A DNA stretch of 64,000 nt from the NCBI GenBank assembly GCA_019055375.1, contig JAHQIW010004666.1, forward strand, positions 186,001 through 250,000. The letters are read 5' to 3'. The translations under genes were made by a program, and so were the position numbers. Below, in pieces: positions 35,193 to 49,696 of the stretch. Source of the stretch: Parelaphostrongylus tenuis (lineage: Eukaryota > Nematoda > Chromadorea > Rhabditida > Metastrongylidae). The notes under the pieces are model-generated. The model saw nothing but the letters and a program-made list of their open reading frames with translations, was not told the DNA's origin and made no database searches. Each line of letters starts with the position of its first letter. Position 1 is the first letter of the stretch.

Positions 35193-38100
35193 CTAGTCCC
35201 ATAGAGTGAAGAAGCAAAATTTTCCTCATAATTGTGCAACTTTTCAAGCTCTAAAGTCTTCTAAATGTGTAAGAATTATCTTGTATCTTCGGAAAACCAA
35301 TGCATGCTCGAGTTCCAAAATTGGTTATCATCCCAAGCAACGATCACTGAAAATTAGTTTCATCGCTCAAAGTTAGGGTGACTGCAGTGATATCGTCTCC
35401 CAGATTAGTTGAATACAAATGTAAAATAGGACGACGGGAAAGTGGAACCAGTGATGAGCACTCTCCAATGAAAGCTTTCAAATTTGAAAATATGCAAGCC
35501 CATAATACCGACGCAGCAGACTTGTGTATTTCAGAGCTACTAATCTCTCTCATCATATAATCCCATTTCACACCTCTCATTGTGTAATTTGCTCAAGTCT
35601 GCCGTAAGCGGAGCTAATGTCGAATGAGAATCGCAGTAAGAGTGACATACGAAAATCAGCATGGAGCTAAATTCACTTTGCATCGCTCCTAACAACTATT
35701 GAGCTGAAATCTATAATTGCTGTCGAGTTGTCTATCTTAGTACATAGTAGCAAAATACCCACTTATCCTGATGAGTGCTCAGAGTATGAAAGGGTTCAAC
35801 AGAGTATAGGTAATACATGCTGGATTGTGATTACTCGCCGTTTCAACATTTCAAGTGGTGTTTTCGAAGTGTAGAAAGTTAGCGCTTTCATAAGAACAGC
35901 GGTAAATATGAAACAAGGAGTCCAGTTTCTTGTCGTTTGTTTAATATACGATATCACAGAAAAAAATGATAAGAACGTGGCAAATGAACATTTGAGAACT
36001 GTATAAGTAAAACTATTGCGTAAATAGACAGGATTACTCGACACTTGATGATGTAAGAGTAAGGAAACAGCGAACATAGTTGGGCAAACAATATGACATT
36101 TATTGCGTCAAAATGCATGGTTTGAAAACTTTTTGGTATAATTCGGTTAACGCAATCTATTCTTCAATCTTTTGAGGGCAGGACGTTTTCTGAGAGGGTG
36201 GGTGGAATTTCACAGCATTCGCAACAAAATAGAGTTTGTGCATGGCTTTCCAACAAACTTCTAATAGTTATCTGATGACATAAATTCACGTGATTCTGCA
36301 GCTAAGCTTGGTTTCCGAAAGAGGGCTTCATAGAGCGCAGAAAGAGAGAAGAAGATAAATACGCCTCGTACTGCTTGGCTTAGACTACTCGAGCTTAGGT
36401 TCACTAGCGGGTATATTTGGCGATAAAAGCTATAAGGATAAAGCTCTCAGCGTTGATCAATCCCTGAGGAATGCGCCATGCAATCGTCTTCAATTTTTAA
36501 CTCCTTTTGAGGTGACTGAATGCATACCTGGCCCTTTATAATGACGCGCGGCGGCCTCCCGCTGTACCGAATCAGTGCTGCTTATCCTCCCAGACAAGCC
36601 TGAGACCAGTGTGGTACCAGTTTACCGACGCCTGAAGAATGGATAGCTTAGTGAGCCATGAGCGCGAGTTCGAACCATTGACCTCGTGAAAGACGCAGAG
36701 CACCTCTAACCACTGCGCCACATGGGCTCTTCTACTTGGCAATTTAAGATAGAAACTGAAGCCTGTGGTCAAGAATGATAAAAACAACAATTTCATACAA
36801 AAATCCTAGAATTTCCTACGAGACGGAAAAAAAGTTTTTGAAAATGACGAAAATAGGCGCGATAATGAGAAGTACTGAGAAACACAATATTCTTCTCGTT
36901 GTTAGAGGGCAATAAAAAGCTTATCTAAGATACCAGCAAAATATTGAGATCGGCGAGAGTTCAGCTACCAAATGACACTGAAATTGTTTGAGAAAGGAGA
37001 AAACGCTCACTCTTCAAATGGTTGAAAACTGGATTGTGATAACGGAAGAGTTCCAACATTTTCAACTGTATTAGTGCTTGGCTATACATTAATGATTGAT
37101 ATTATCACGTAGTAATTAAAGAAAAGTGTGTCTTTAAAAGAGCAAAAATGGAAATACAACCATCAATGAGGCGATTTTGGAGAGCTGTGGTTGTGGAGGC
37201 AGCATAATTGCTCTGCATTCAATAATTTTCCGCTCCACAACCTTGCTCTGCCTCCTAACTCAAACTCCCACTCTCAGCACCAAAATCACAGTCGCGTCTA
37301 CGCATAGGCCCAGAAACTATCGCCCTATCTCTCGCATACATGAGGCAATAACTATGTGATTCCAGCTCAATTTGAAGGCACCTCAAAGACACCAAATCTT
37401 CACTCAACCTCTTCTCCCAAGGATATCACGAAATCAAAGGCGTAAGTCGTTTTTGCACTTATTTTAAAAAACAGCCTTATATTTTACAACTTCAGTTCAG
37501 CTAAAGAAAAGGGAAAGAAATCTAAGTTAAAAGAGAAGAACAAAGAGAAAGGAGTTCCTCAGACGTCTAGCGGCGAAGGACGATCTTCCAGCTCTCAAAT
37601 GGGGCGACTACAAAGAGCACCTTCTGTGATGAAGGCGGCCGAAGTTGCACAAATTCCTCACGTACCAATCATTCTCTTTATGGGTAAGTCTCTTTGTCAT
37701 TCAACGCTACAGTCCAAACTCACTTTTTATCTACCTGAATGTTGGTTTCGACCCCTGTAGTAGCTACCACGGAAAAATGTTGCATATCTACTTTACACTA
37801 TCTACACACCACATTGTCCAGCAATACGCTTGATCTTCGCTTTGAGATGAAATCAGTGTACTTTTGCCCTGCAAGACCTTTCTATAAAAAATAGCGAAGA
37901 ATTTCAGCATTCCTAAATGCATTATGTCTAGACGGAGAATTGAATCTCCTTAGCACATGAGAAATCAAAAATTTTCGTACGTTGTTGCTTCTTTAGGAGG
38001 CTCACTAAATTTTGTTCGCGCTTTGAAAGATCTCGTTACTGCCGAAAAACTGCATGCCAACGTTCGTGTTTATACATAATTCTGTTAAATGATGATGTGA

Positions 38101-41100
38101 ACCTTCGTGGTCTGAGGAAGTGAAGGACTAAGTCGTGGTACTAAGTTGACTTCGTCTCACCTGTATCACCTGTTGCCCCTTGATCGCTAAGTGACTCGAG
38201 CGGGCACCAGCAACACTTCCGTGTTTCCTTATCGCGTGCAAGAGTAGCCCAGTGAGTTCTCCTCGCTCTAGAGATTCGTTGAGTATCATATCTTCCTTCT
38301 AATGTTTTCATGACGAAATCAGACCATTGAGTCGGTGATCCTCCTGTAAAGTGCTTGATATTCGAGGAATCCAGTCGGTAACAGCTCTCGTCCATCGTTG
38401 TCGTTGAAGCGTATCACATGTGCGACCCACCTTATTTCGATATCATGGCATGTAGAACGGCGTCTTTGATCTTCGATCCTTGACGCAGGTCGGAACTTCA
38501 GATCATTTCTCTCATTTGCGAAATACGGGATACTCTTGGCATCGACCTTTCGACTGCACATTCAATAACGCCAAGTGATCTTTCACCTTGCTTACGTAGC
38601 GACTAATTTTTTGCTGCATACGTTATAGCAGGGGACTTCACTATTACCATCAACATTCACAACAAGTTATGAAGAAAACCTCACGCGATTCGATATCCAG
38701 CTTGCGCCCTTCTTGGAATTTTTGAACTTTTGCTTATAATAATGGCAAATATCAGTCAAACTACTTTATATTTCGACATATTCACACTTGGGACAATAGC
38801 CAAGTTTTCGTGTTCTTGATGGGCTGACAGATGGTTGATCCTATATCATTTCTTTCTCGGCGGCTTCCACTTAGGTAGATTTCACTTTCTTCGGAGATCA
38901 GGGATGGTTATATTCGCATGTGACTTGTCTTGGCAGATATTCCTATTAACTCTAGATCTGAAAAAGTCATCCTGAGCCATCGAACTTTACGATCTATGTT
39001 TATGCGACTCTCATCTCAGGACTTCATTTTTGATTCTTTCTAAGTTAGCTCAAAAGATTTTAAGAGTATTGTACGCTGCTGCTTTTATAATTGGAAAGGA
39101 TTGTGATTGTAGCCTCATTGCATAAAAAGTTTTGCTTTTGTCTCCTGCGCTATTCAGTGGACGGCTTTGTAAAATTTCGCTCTTTCATCGACTTGTTCAG
39201 TTTGATGTCAACATAGACCGTTGTGTCTGTTTCCTCAGCATATTCATCGTGCTATTTACATGTAACCAAGTACACTATTAGAAGAAATTCGTGTTATTCT
39301 ATGCTTCGCATTGACGAATTGGAAGAACTTCAAAACAAATGACGTCTCGAAGTTTTTTTATGGCCACTGTCACCCACTCCTATGAAGTAGCCGTCTAGAC
39401 ATCACTCACTAACATGGACTCATGCCAGTAAAAGTGTACTGCCATCCAAACGATATCTTTCAAATGTGCATATATTACTTCTGATATTAATTTTTCCTTC
39501 ACGCCTATTTCACGAAAGGTACCAGTAATATCTGTCAAGTGGAGATCGTCTTCTCAGCCATAACTCAGATAATTACTTCTTCTCCTCATTTGTTTTCTAA
39601 TATATATCCAGTGGCAGCAGCTCAAAGTAACTTTACAGCAACTCTGTTCACAAAATATAATCGAGACTTGAGGAGCAAGTATGTCCTTATTAGTAGAAAG
39701 TTCTTTTTGGTTTTAACCAGATGAAAGTATGAGCATTGACTGTACTCTATTGCTAACTGAGGCTACACCAATTAGTCCTAGGCTAATAACTTCTAAGTGA
39801 GGCCAGATCGTAGGAAATTTTACATATCTTCACTCATGCCGAGGTTCAGAGATAGTCGGACTTTTGAGGCTACATCATTCATACGGGGGGGGGGGGGGGG
39901 GGGGAGGGGCCAGTCTTGTATCGGGTAAACATTAGTTCTTTCGCGTTTCGACACTTTTTTGATTCAGTTGTTGATCATTCCAAACAATCGGTTAGTCGAC
40001 AGTATAAGTACCATCAAGATCCATATTAAGCAACCTTTAGTGGACGAAAGTGGACGCCATCCTTTCAGAAAAGATGAAGCTAACGATCAAAGAAGTCGGT
40101 GAAGTCACTTTTGAGCTAATTGTAGTCTTTCAGTTTTTATTGCGCAGATTTTGCTATAGGACGAAAATAGATAACAATCCGATGAACGCCATCAGGACTA
40201 TACGGTGGGGTCAGCCCAGTTTCTCCACAAGATGGGGAGTCGACTTTGCAATGTGAGGTCTAGATTATCCTGAAAAATTGCGGCACTGAGTCCTTCCGGA
40301 CGATTCTTCGGCACAATTGTAGCCAACTTCCGGAGTTGTTTCTCATAGACGCCGAGAATGATTGTCTGCTTGCTGCTAAGCAGTTTCCAAAGCAGAATGT
40401 CCTGTCAGTTCTAGCAAATTGAAGGTATGTTGTTCCGAGCATGGAACTTATGTTATGGCTGAAGTAGCGGATCTTTGCCAAGAGGCAGCCAGTGGGCTTG
40501 GCGAGTGTCACTCACGTAGTAGGCCTAAGACCCATCTCCAGTAGTGGTCGACCTGAGGAAGGCCTGTATGTGCTGTCACAGTAGAAGACTCTCGCACATT
40601 GTCGTGCCTGCATCGCGGTGCTCATCGAGACACCACTGACGGGAACTCATTTATACCTGTATAACCTGTGGCTAAACTATTATAGCTTCTGGCTAAAGCT
40701 ACTAGAACATGCTCTAGCATACTATAGCCTTCTGACAATAACGTGATTTGAAATAGAATGAAAATGAGTAGAACATTGACGTAGTAGCAGTTATGGGGCA
40801 ACGCAATATGATTCATAACACCGTTTATGGGTACCACACTGTGCACGTCTTTGGTGTATTCTGCTGAATGAACAAATTCTAAGTTGCTCGGAAATCACTA
40901 TTCGATTTCTGATGTAATTACTTAGTAGATGTTTTGCAGCATCTTTTCACTGAGCGATGTGCTGAAATTATATTTCTCCAACATCACCAAATGTTCAAAA
41001 AATTGCACTTCAGAAATTAATTTTTGAAACGACAGTGTGAACAACCCAATTTTTGAAAATCAAAATTCGATCATTAAACGGATGGATACATGATTAATTA

Positions 41101-44100
41101 TGCGGTTAAGAAAGTGCTGGCGAGTGCACTGTGCAGCGTTGGCTTACAAAACTTTGTCGCAGAGAATTTGATCCCTAAGTTAGGCAGATCGCAGACGTCG
41201 TTTAGTGTTGGTGACAATGAATTAAAGGCTTTAATAAAGGTGGATAGTGAAACGACTATTCATGAACTTACATTATTTTAAGCATCTCAATTGCTTCGGA
41301 GCATATGAAAATGTTGAAGAGTTGGAGAAGGTCATAAATATGAGCACACAGATTGAATGATATTGAAAAATTGTCACTATGACGTGTCGTTAGCTCTTCT
41401 TTTTCTCACTCAAAATAACCTGTTTCTTGAAGGTGATAATAAACAAAAAACGGATACTCTATGGTGAGTGGCGACAACCGACTTAGTAGCCACACTGTCA
41501 TAAATTCTGAACTCTTCTTAAATAAAGATTGAAGCGAAGGAGGGTCGTTGTGGATTTTCACTCGTCTTTACTTGGTTTGATGCACCACAGCTTGTTGAAT
41601 CTGAGTGAAACGATTATAGCGGAAAAATAGGTCTAGTAAATCAACAAAATGCCCTAGAAACATCAACAGCTGCCCTCCGTAGTGGTGAAAAAAGTGAGCC
41701 AATTTTTCCTTACTATAGCACGCTGGCACGCACCGCTCCATTGACGCCGCAAAAATTTGAACGAATCCAGTTACAAAACTCTGCCTCATCCGCTATAGTC
41801 ACCTAACTTTTTGCCTATCGTTTAGCACTTCATCAAACACTTCAACAGCAAATTCTCCTCGAAAAATTATATGCCGAAAATAAGCGGCCACGTCGCCACT
41901 AAAGGTGCAGAATTTATATGCAGCTGGTATAACAAAGCTTGTTACTCGTTGGCAAGCGCGAGGAGATTGTAGGAATTTTTTATTAAGACGAATAATGCTA
42001 ATATAAGCTAACATTCATTACTTCGAAAATAAAGATTAAAATCAGACCCCATTTTCTGGCAAACCAAAATATAAAATGTTTCAAAGAAATTCAAAGATCT
42101 GAGAGTAATTAGTACGATTGGCGCACCCAACTTGCGAACCTCTAACAAAATTATCAAGCTTGCTAAGCACTATTATATCTGATTACAGGCGGACCAGGAG
42201 GAGGGAAGACGAGACATGCAGCTCGAGTAGCTAATGCACTCGCCGACCAGGGGCTTGTGCATATTTGCATGCCCGATATCATCAGGTGCGCATAAAATCT
42301 TGTCGAATTATTCAAATTCTCTAGCTGGTGATCGTTTTTTTATTTATAGTAGTAGGGAGTGAATTGATCATGCTGCTTAGTGCATGAGTTCCGTGAAATT
42401 TCGGAGTAGAGCAGCATTAGCAGTTTAAGGTTGAGATCGCCCATACTCGTATGTCTCTATGGCATAAAGTGATTTTTGAGTTGTGCAAAAATTCGGCGAG
42501 TTACGAGTTAATGTTTGTCAGCGTGATAGTCCGTTCACTAATCGACCACATATGCATTGATTCACTTTGTCTTCAAGAGAATCGTTATTGAGAGGCTAAC
42601 CCAGTTATTTGTTAAATACGCAATATCTGACTGCCCAAAGCTACAAAGGCATTGAGATTTCACAATGCTCAAAAACTATTAGGAGTAATTTATTCAGCGT
42701 ACTTTCCCAAGAAAAGACGTGAATTGATAGCGAGAATTTTCTAGCAAACAAAACTCTATTTGATATAATCATCAGTGCGAAGTTATGCGTATCTTCTGAA
42801 AAACCCCTATACGAACGAAATGCTGCAATTAGGAACATGTATAATTGAGAAGCAAAAAAAAAAAAAGAAACAACTAAGAGTGAAATTTGATTTCAATCAT
42901 TGAAGGAGTGCTCTCGCAAAGTATAAGGATCACTATTCCGAATGGAAAACGGCGAATGAACATTACCTACGAGGTTGCGTTTCCTTTTTCTACATTGCTA
43001 ATCACTTTCTATTGTCCATTCAAATATAGCTCTTCCAGCTCTCTCATATCAAGTTGGTGAAAAGTAATTGCTGTATATGCACCGTTGAGATAAAGCGCCT
43101 GCTATTGGAGAATATTTTCGAAGAAAAGTGGTTTTACCATACATTGTTTTAATGTGCGTTTTTCGCTTCATGTTTGCGGCTAATGATGTATTACTTGCTG
43201 TTTATAATTATTTTAGAAGATATCTTTTACTGTGAAATTATTTGCGGTTTCACACCATGTGTTCGAATTGGTCCCAAAGCAGCAGAGACAACTTGCAACA
43301 TGAATAACTCATTTAGCGAACGAATTTTTATTACAATGTTGGTATAGGAAGCTTTGAAAAAGCGACTCATTCAACAATGCGTGAACCGTGAAAAATACCT
43401 TTGCCTAAACTTCATCAGAGCTCATGGAAAAAAACACTAACTAAAGCTTGTTCTTAAGACTGCAAAAGATATTGCAAATAAACTTAACGCGAGCCATTCT
43501 ACTCCTCACCATTTAGAGCAAAATACAAAAGTAACTGCGATTCCAGGACGGTATGAAACCGCGGTTACTTTTTTACCAAGCATTAATAATGACACAGTTG
43601 TATATGAAGTAACCCTAATCCACCTAGTACTTTTACTAGTTTGTTGTTCAATCATTTTAGCATTAGCCAGAAAGCTATTCTCTTACCGAATATTTGAATA
43701 GAAAACGCTTATGTTGGATGAAATCTAGCAATCTCAAAAAAAAAAACATTAAAAAAAGATCAGCTTCCAATGGACAAGATTTTGACTTTTGCAAAAAATT
43801 CGGTTCTTTTCTGTTAGACGGTGACAAATGAATGTTTGGCATCTTTCGTTGTACATGAATTTTTCTCTCAAACCGACCCTTTATATCGCTGTAAAATCCA
43901 AAACAAAATCAAGTTTCATACCCGCCGCGACCCTTAATTCGTATCGCGCGTGTAACGGAGCAGAAAAAGCATATGAACATGTGGAGTAAATTCTGCGGTG
44001 TATGAGTCATTCATTTTATCTAGAGTTTCTTTCAAAGCGGAGAAAAAATTACCAACTGAATAATAAGCTACATCTCACATATCTAACACTGCAGGCAATG

Positions 44101-47100
44101 CCAACAGAATAACAAGCTGCATTCTACATATTTAGCACTTTAGACCATCGATCGATCGATCGCCTCCAGCCCTCCCCCTCCCCCCCCCTTCCCGAATGTG
44201 TGAAACTCGACCTTATTTTCCTGCTACACTACACTGAAACGGTCCTTCCCGGAAAATAAGCATAACGTTGGGATCATTGAAACTTACGCAATCGAATGAT
44301 TACTAGTAGTCTAAAGAAAAAGCTCTGTCTGGCGAGGTTTAAAGCACAAATCTTTTTTTTCTCTTTCAGTGTTATCAAAATTCTTTTTTAAGTAAACACA
44401 TTTTTTAGTTCTTTTGAAATTGTGCCATCGAAAGAGTTCTAGTAGCTCAACAAAGAAGTTTTGTCGAGCGGAATTTAAGCAAGGTACGAAGAAAACGAGT
44501 AGTCGTGTGGAACATAATATTATTCTGTATTTTATGGCGTCATGAAAAGGTTTTTGGAAAACCGGCCACGTGAAGCTGTAATCAGAGATTCAACCATTCG
44601 AATGATCATTAACACACCTATGGAAAATTCTTGTGCAGCGAATAAGGTCGAATATTCATTTGTCGTGTCTAGCACAAAAGTACAAAAAAATTTTTTTCAC
44701 ATGGAGCAATAATATTGTCTCAGGATATCAGTATTTTTAACTACTATAGTAAGTTTTTGGAAGGACATTAATTTTTTCCCCTATCGAAATTTTTTACACT
44801 AACGACAGCTATTCCAGGTGAATTAATACCCAATCACCTTGCACTTGCCCTAGTAAAAGCTGAGATGGGACGTCATCCACATGCAAGCGCGTTTTTTCTC
44901 GAGGGATTCCCAAGGGAAGCTCGTCAAGTGGAAGACTTTGAGAGACAGGTAATACGTAATTTGTGTTTATTATCATCGTAGTTCTCGTTTCTGTCTGGTT
45001 TTTATCTAATCACGGGCATTGTTTCACGTATCTTAATCTCTCATAGACAAATGGCTAGATAAAACGGAACAAGATTCAAACACACTGCCCATAAAGTCTC
45101 TTTCAGAAAAACCACACATTTTTCGATGGTCAACTTTAGCGTAACGAATTTTTTCGCAGTGCTTATAATTGGTCGATAGTTTGACTCAGGCAGATGGCTC
45201 CACAGAGTCTACTCTGTTCTTCTTATAACGAAGTTTCGGGTGCCGATGTTGGAAGTCGCTAGGTAGAATCTTCTTCAGTGAAGCTCGATCAAATGAATCA
45301 ACCTCACTTGGCGATTCATTCTACACGTACGGTTCTTTCCTATGACTGAAAGTTGTGCGTTTTCGTGTCAATAATTCATCCTGCAGCAATCGGTATGAGA
45401 TGAGCTAGCACAAAGCGTAAACAATGATTTACTGAGCTGACTTTCACTCAACCTCGGTGTGAGTGATCGATATGTTTCTATAAATACTTCGACGGAACAA
45501 CCAACTTTGACAAACTGTGCAGGCTAAGGTAATTTTAAAAACATATAGGACATTCGCACCGAGGTAATTGAAAGCCGATTTGGTAAGTTATACGTTTATC
45601 TGTCGATTAGCTAATCCCAAAGCGACTTCTATAGGGTTGATTGTCAACATAAAAACAATTTACTATCAGTTGACCAGTAGTATTGAATAAATAACCGTAC
45701 CACATAAAAAGGTCGCCCATTCACTAAACAAGGCCTTTCAATTCTAGCGGATTGCACTGACAGAGGCTCTTAGCTAAGCAAATAGGAAAACTACCATACC
45801 GGAAATGAACGACTGTGAATAAGTGACACAAATCATCTGCTTTAAAAATGTGCCGACGTGTCAGCCGACTATACAGCTTTGGCGATTTCGCACAAGCTGA
45901 AGAATATATATATATATATTTATATATATATGAATGCACTATGCACGAGCTGGTGTGCACATTGATATCCAAAAGCTCTTCACTAGCCACAATTTTTGCG
46001 CTCCACATACACTTCAGAGCAGTGGTGTGACGCTTAAGAAATGAGCTTGTCCGGAAGCGGTTTATGTAAGCAATCAAATGAGAAATTACAAAAAGCACAT
46101 TTTTTTATGAATGAGACATAGTCTGGCATATCCTAGGTTACTGATTGATTAGAGGACCCTAAATTACCGACTGATTACAAGACCATAGGTTTACTGAGTA
46201 ATTACAAGATTCCAGTTTTATACCTCTACTCTCAATTGCTTATATAGCCCTTGCTTAAAACAATGATAATCGGATGACATGATAACATGTTAGAGCTTGT
46301 TATAAGGCTTAATACGGCACTTATACAGTACTACACCACTGCCGTTTCGCCCTTTCAGGCTCATCAGTAGCACAATGCCCTTCGTGTACGGCGATCCCTC
46401 GGTGACGTACTCCCACATATGAAGAAATCCACGCCGAATAACAGATCACCGCAAGGCAGGCGACAAAATCTCTTGACACTGCACTGAGCACAGTCGAGCG
46501 CTTGTGGCTGATAGAATAAATCTATTATTCGGATTCAATTCCTTTATATGTAGGGATATATTCCCAAGGGATCGTTTGAGGCGGAAGACACTGTACTACT
46601 GATGAGCCTGGAAAGGCGAACAGCAACTGTCTAGTACTGTAAAAGTGCCACTCCAAGCCTCATAACAGGTTCAGACTTGTTGCCATGCTATCAGATTACT
46701 ACAGTATTGCCCTCCTGTACAATAATGTAATCCATTGAGAAAAGGGTGATACGTATATATGTCACGCTGTCGCAATAGCGTTAAATAATCCTGTGAAGCT
46801 CTCTATTTGTGTCTGATCTGCTATTTTGGCCGTATTCACAAAAATGAGATTTCGACATTACTGCCAATTTACGTTTTCGTTCACAATATTGTGATTAGTC
46901 AGTATTATCTTATTAATGTCAATTTAGATCAATTCGCGGGAGTGAGTGAGAGGTAGTTGCATATTGATTGCGTATATGTGTTGCTTCTTTCGGATATGAG
47001 GACCTTGCTGAACGTGTATCGCATCTTTCAGGGTGCTTTCAAATTGAGCGTCATGCAGGCGATCTGAAATATGGATGAATGAAGGCTTTTATAGATAATT

Positions 47101-49658
47101 AAAGCTTAATACCGATGCAAAACCGACAAGAAGCTGAACGATAATTACGAGTAATCATGCTACGGGATCACTAAGCGATATTTAGGAAATAAGTAGTTCA
47201 GAGCACTCATTACGCATATATTAGCTAAGCTCAAGAAGGATGGTAGTCGCGACTGCGACTTGTCGTAAACCACTGTCGTAACCGCGATGCGTGTTTCAGA
47301 CTAGCGCGGTTGGTCGTGTTCTAACAGTAGGTCTTATCGTCAGCTCTGGATTATCGGACACTAAACGTCTGAAACGCACGATGTACTTAGCTGCTTAAAT
47401 GTCTGCTGGCGTAAAGAAATAGCAATTATTCATAACAGTAGCTGCTATAGTGTTAAATAAGTCGAAAAGATATTACATTGTCTTCAACACTTACCACTCG
47501 ACGCCACTCAACGTCACCTCATGGGAAGCCAGTGGCTGCTTTAAACTTTCAGTTACCCTAATTCAGGTTATAGTGAGATTTAGTAAGTGCATTAAAAGTT
47601 ATTAGAATCCCAAATCTTCACCAACGGGATAAAAATTCTCATGTTTTTTTATGAGAGAAAACTGATTTCTGAGGTTGGAACATTTTTTTTCACTTCTCGC
47701 TTCAACGCTCATTTTCCAACATGGAAAGAAATTGACAAATAAGATTTTGTCTAGCGGCACACATTTGTGGTGTCCACTGTATCGTACACCATTCTAAAGC
47801 AATTTGCGAGATTTATTTTAAGGTAGGTTTCATCACTGCTTTTTATGAGCCCATTAACATTCTAGTTGTTCAGAGATTTTTTCAACCAATTAATAAGAAA
47901 AAAGTTTAGTGGTATGTTATGATGTTACAAAGGAAAATTTTCCACATTTTAAGTTATGACCCTATATTTGAACATCGAGCATGCAGCTGTTCGACTAAGC
48001 TAAAGAAGAATTTTTTGTTGGTAGGAACTATAGTTGTCATGATTTGCATACAGACACATTGATATCATTCAAAGGTAGATGACGCTTCTGTCGGCCTATC
48101 TAGGTACAGTCCGTAAATATGGCACTTATCCTTGACTACGACGAGAAGACGCTAAGAGAACATATGGAAAAGCGAGGAATGGGAATGGATGTCATCGATC
48201 AACGAATCAAGGTGCCTAATCGAGTACAACGTGGGAATTTGTAGAAAATTTCACCCTGGATAGAAATAGCTAGTCTCCTTTCAGACATCTTTTAGTGGCA
48301 TTGGAAAAATCAAAAAAATCTAGTTGATCTGCTTTTCTTTTTGGAAACATGTTTGTAAATTGCACCGCTTTCTCTTGGAAATTGAATGAATATCGGTTTT
48401 AGGAATTTAAACAGAAAACACTTCCATCTGCGAAATATTTTGATGACCGGCGATTACTACATTTGGTATGCATTTTGTTTAATAATATGGTTGAAATTAA
48501 CTGCTTCTAGTCAAGGATCGTTCATGAAACATTTTATAGATACCTGGAGAAAAAGATGATCAAACAATATTTGTAAGAATGAGAGACTTAGTGCGAAAGG
48601 CAATGACCACTGGTGTGCCGGTGCTCAATAGTAATCCTCCAAGTCAAGCACAGACTCGAGTTCCAACTGTGAGGTTTCTTATTTCAGACATTCCTTGTAT
48701 ATGATTGGTTCGCATTGTGAAACTCTTCAGGCAATCCCACCTCAGCAAAATGGTCATTCGACAACAAATGGAATCGATAATGAGAGTTCAGTGCAAGAAG
48801 TCTGGTTAAGAAAATAGACGTTTTCTCTAATTCCTTTCTAAAAATGGTTGCAATGTTTTTCAGACCGCCACCGAAGATCCTATCGTTTTATCGAAACAAC
48901 ACGAATCTGATGCCGGTGTTAACTCTTCTTCTCCTAACGGTAATTTTGAGAGTATCAAAGATTATGAAGCTGTAACAAATAATTACTTAGACCTGTTTAG
49001 ACGCCATCCCTAAGCGAGTCGACTCTGTCCGTTCTAACGAGAATGCTAGTCGCTCCCAAACAGCTGAGCAGCCCAATAGTAAGTAGAATCATCTAATTGG
49101 TTTTTTTTTCATAATACGATATGGATCGCAAGCAGTGCATGAAACTCTTCAAAACTTTGGAAGACTGGATGATCAGTGCTAGCAATCGCCACAAAACTCT
49201 TCTAATTGATTCACCCTATAGTAAATTAGTCCCATGCTTTGGATAACTAATCAATCAATTGCTCGATGCACAAAAAGTGTCAAACTTCGAGCCTCAACTC
49301 TCCAATATCGAAAAAGCTCAAACGCATGATCAAAGAGCTGCTAGAATCGAAGCATTTTTTGACAACAAAATGCATATATGTTCTTGTCACTTTATTTCAT
49401 CGGTCTCTAAGTCTTTTATTATGCGGATCTAAATACTTCTCGATCAGTTCGTTTTTTGTCTTGTTCTTGAACGTCGTAGAACACTGGTTGAGCACGTCTC
49501 CTTGCAATCTTGAGGATAGCCTTACTGTTTCCTTCCATAAAACATTCGTTGTTGACTGCCGAAGAGCGTCGATAGTAGGAATAAGCCCCAGGCCTCGTTG
49601 TGACGAACAACACAATCACGCCGCCACCACTCTCTTCCTATCGGAAATTTAATATGAG

Positions 49659-49696
<38 letters not shown>

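Noticed and set aside
40260..40511. Minus-strand frame of 83 codons, considered as a transposase or protein exon
   Set aside because: No motif recognised and no splice pairing. The block is slightly GC-richer than its surroundings but cannot be assigned.
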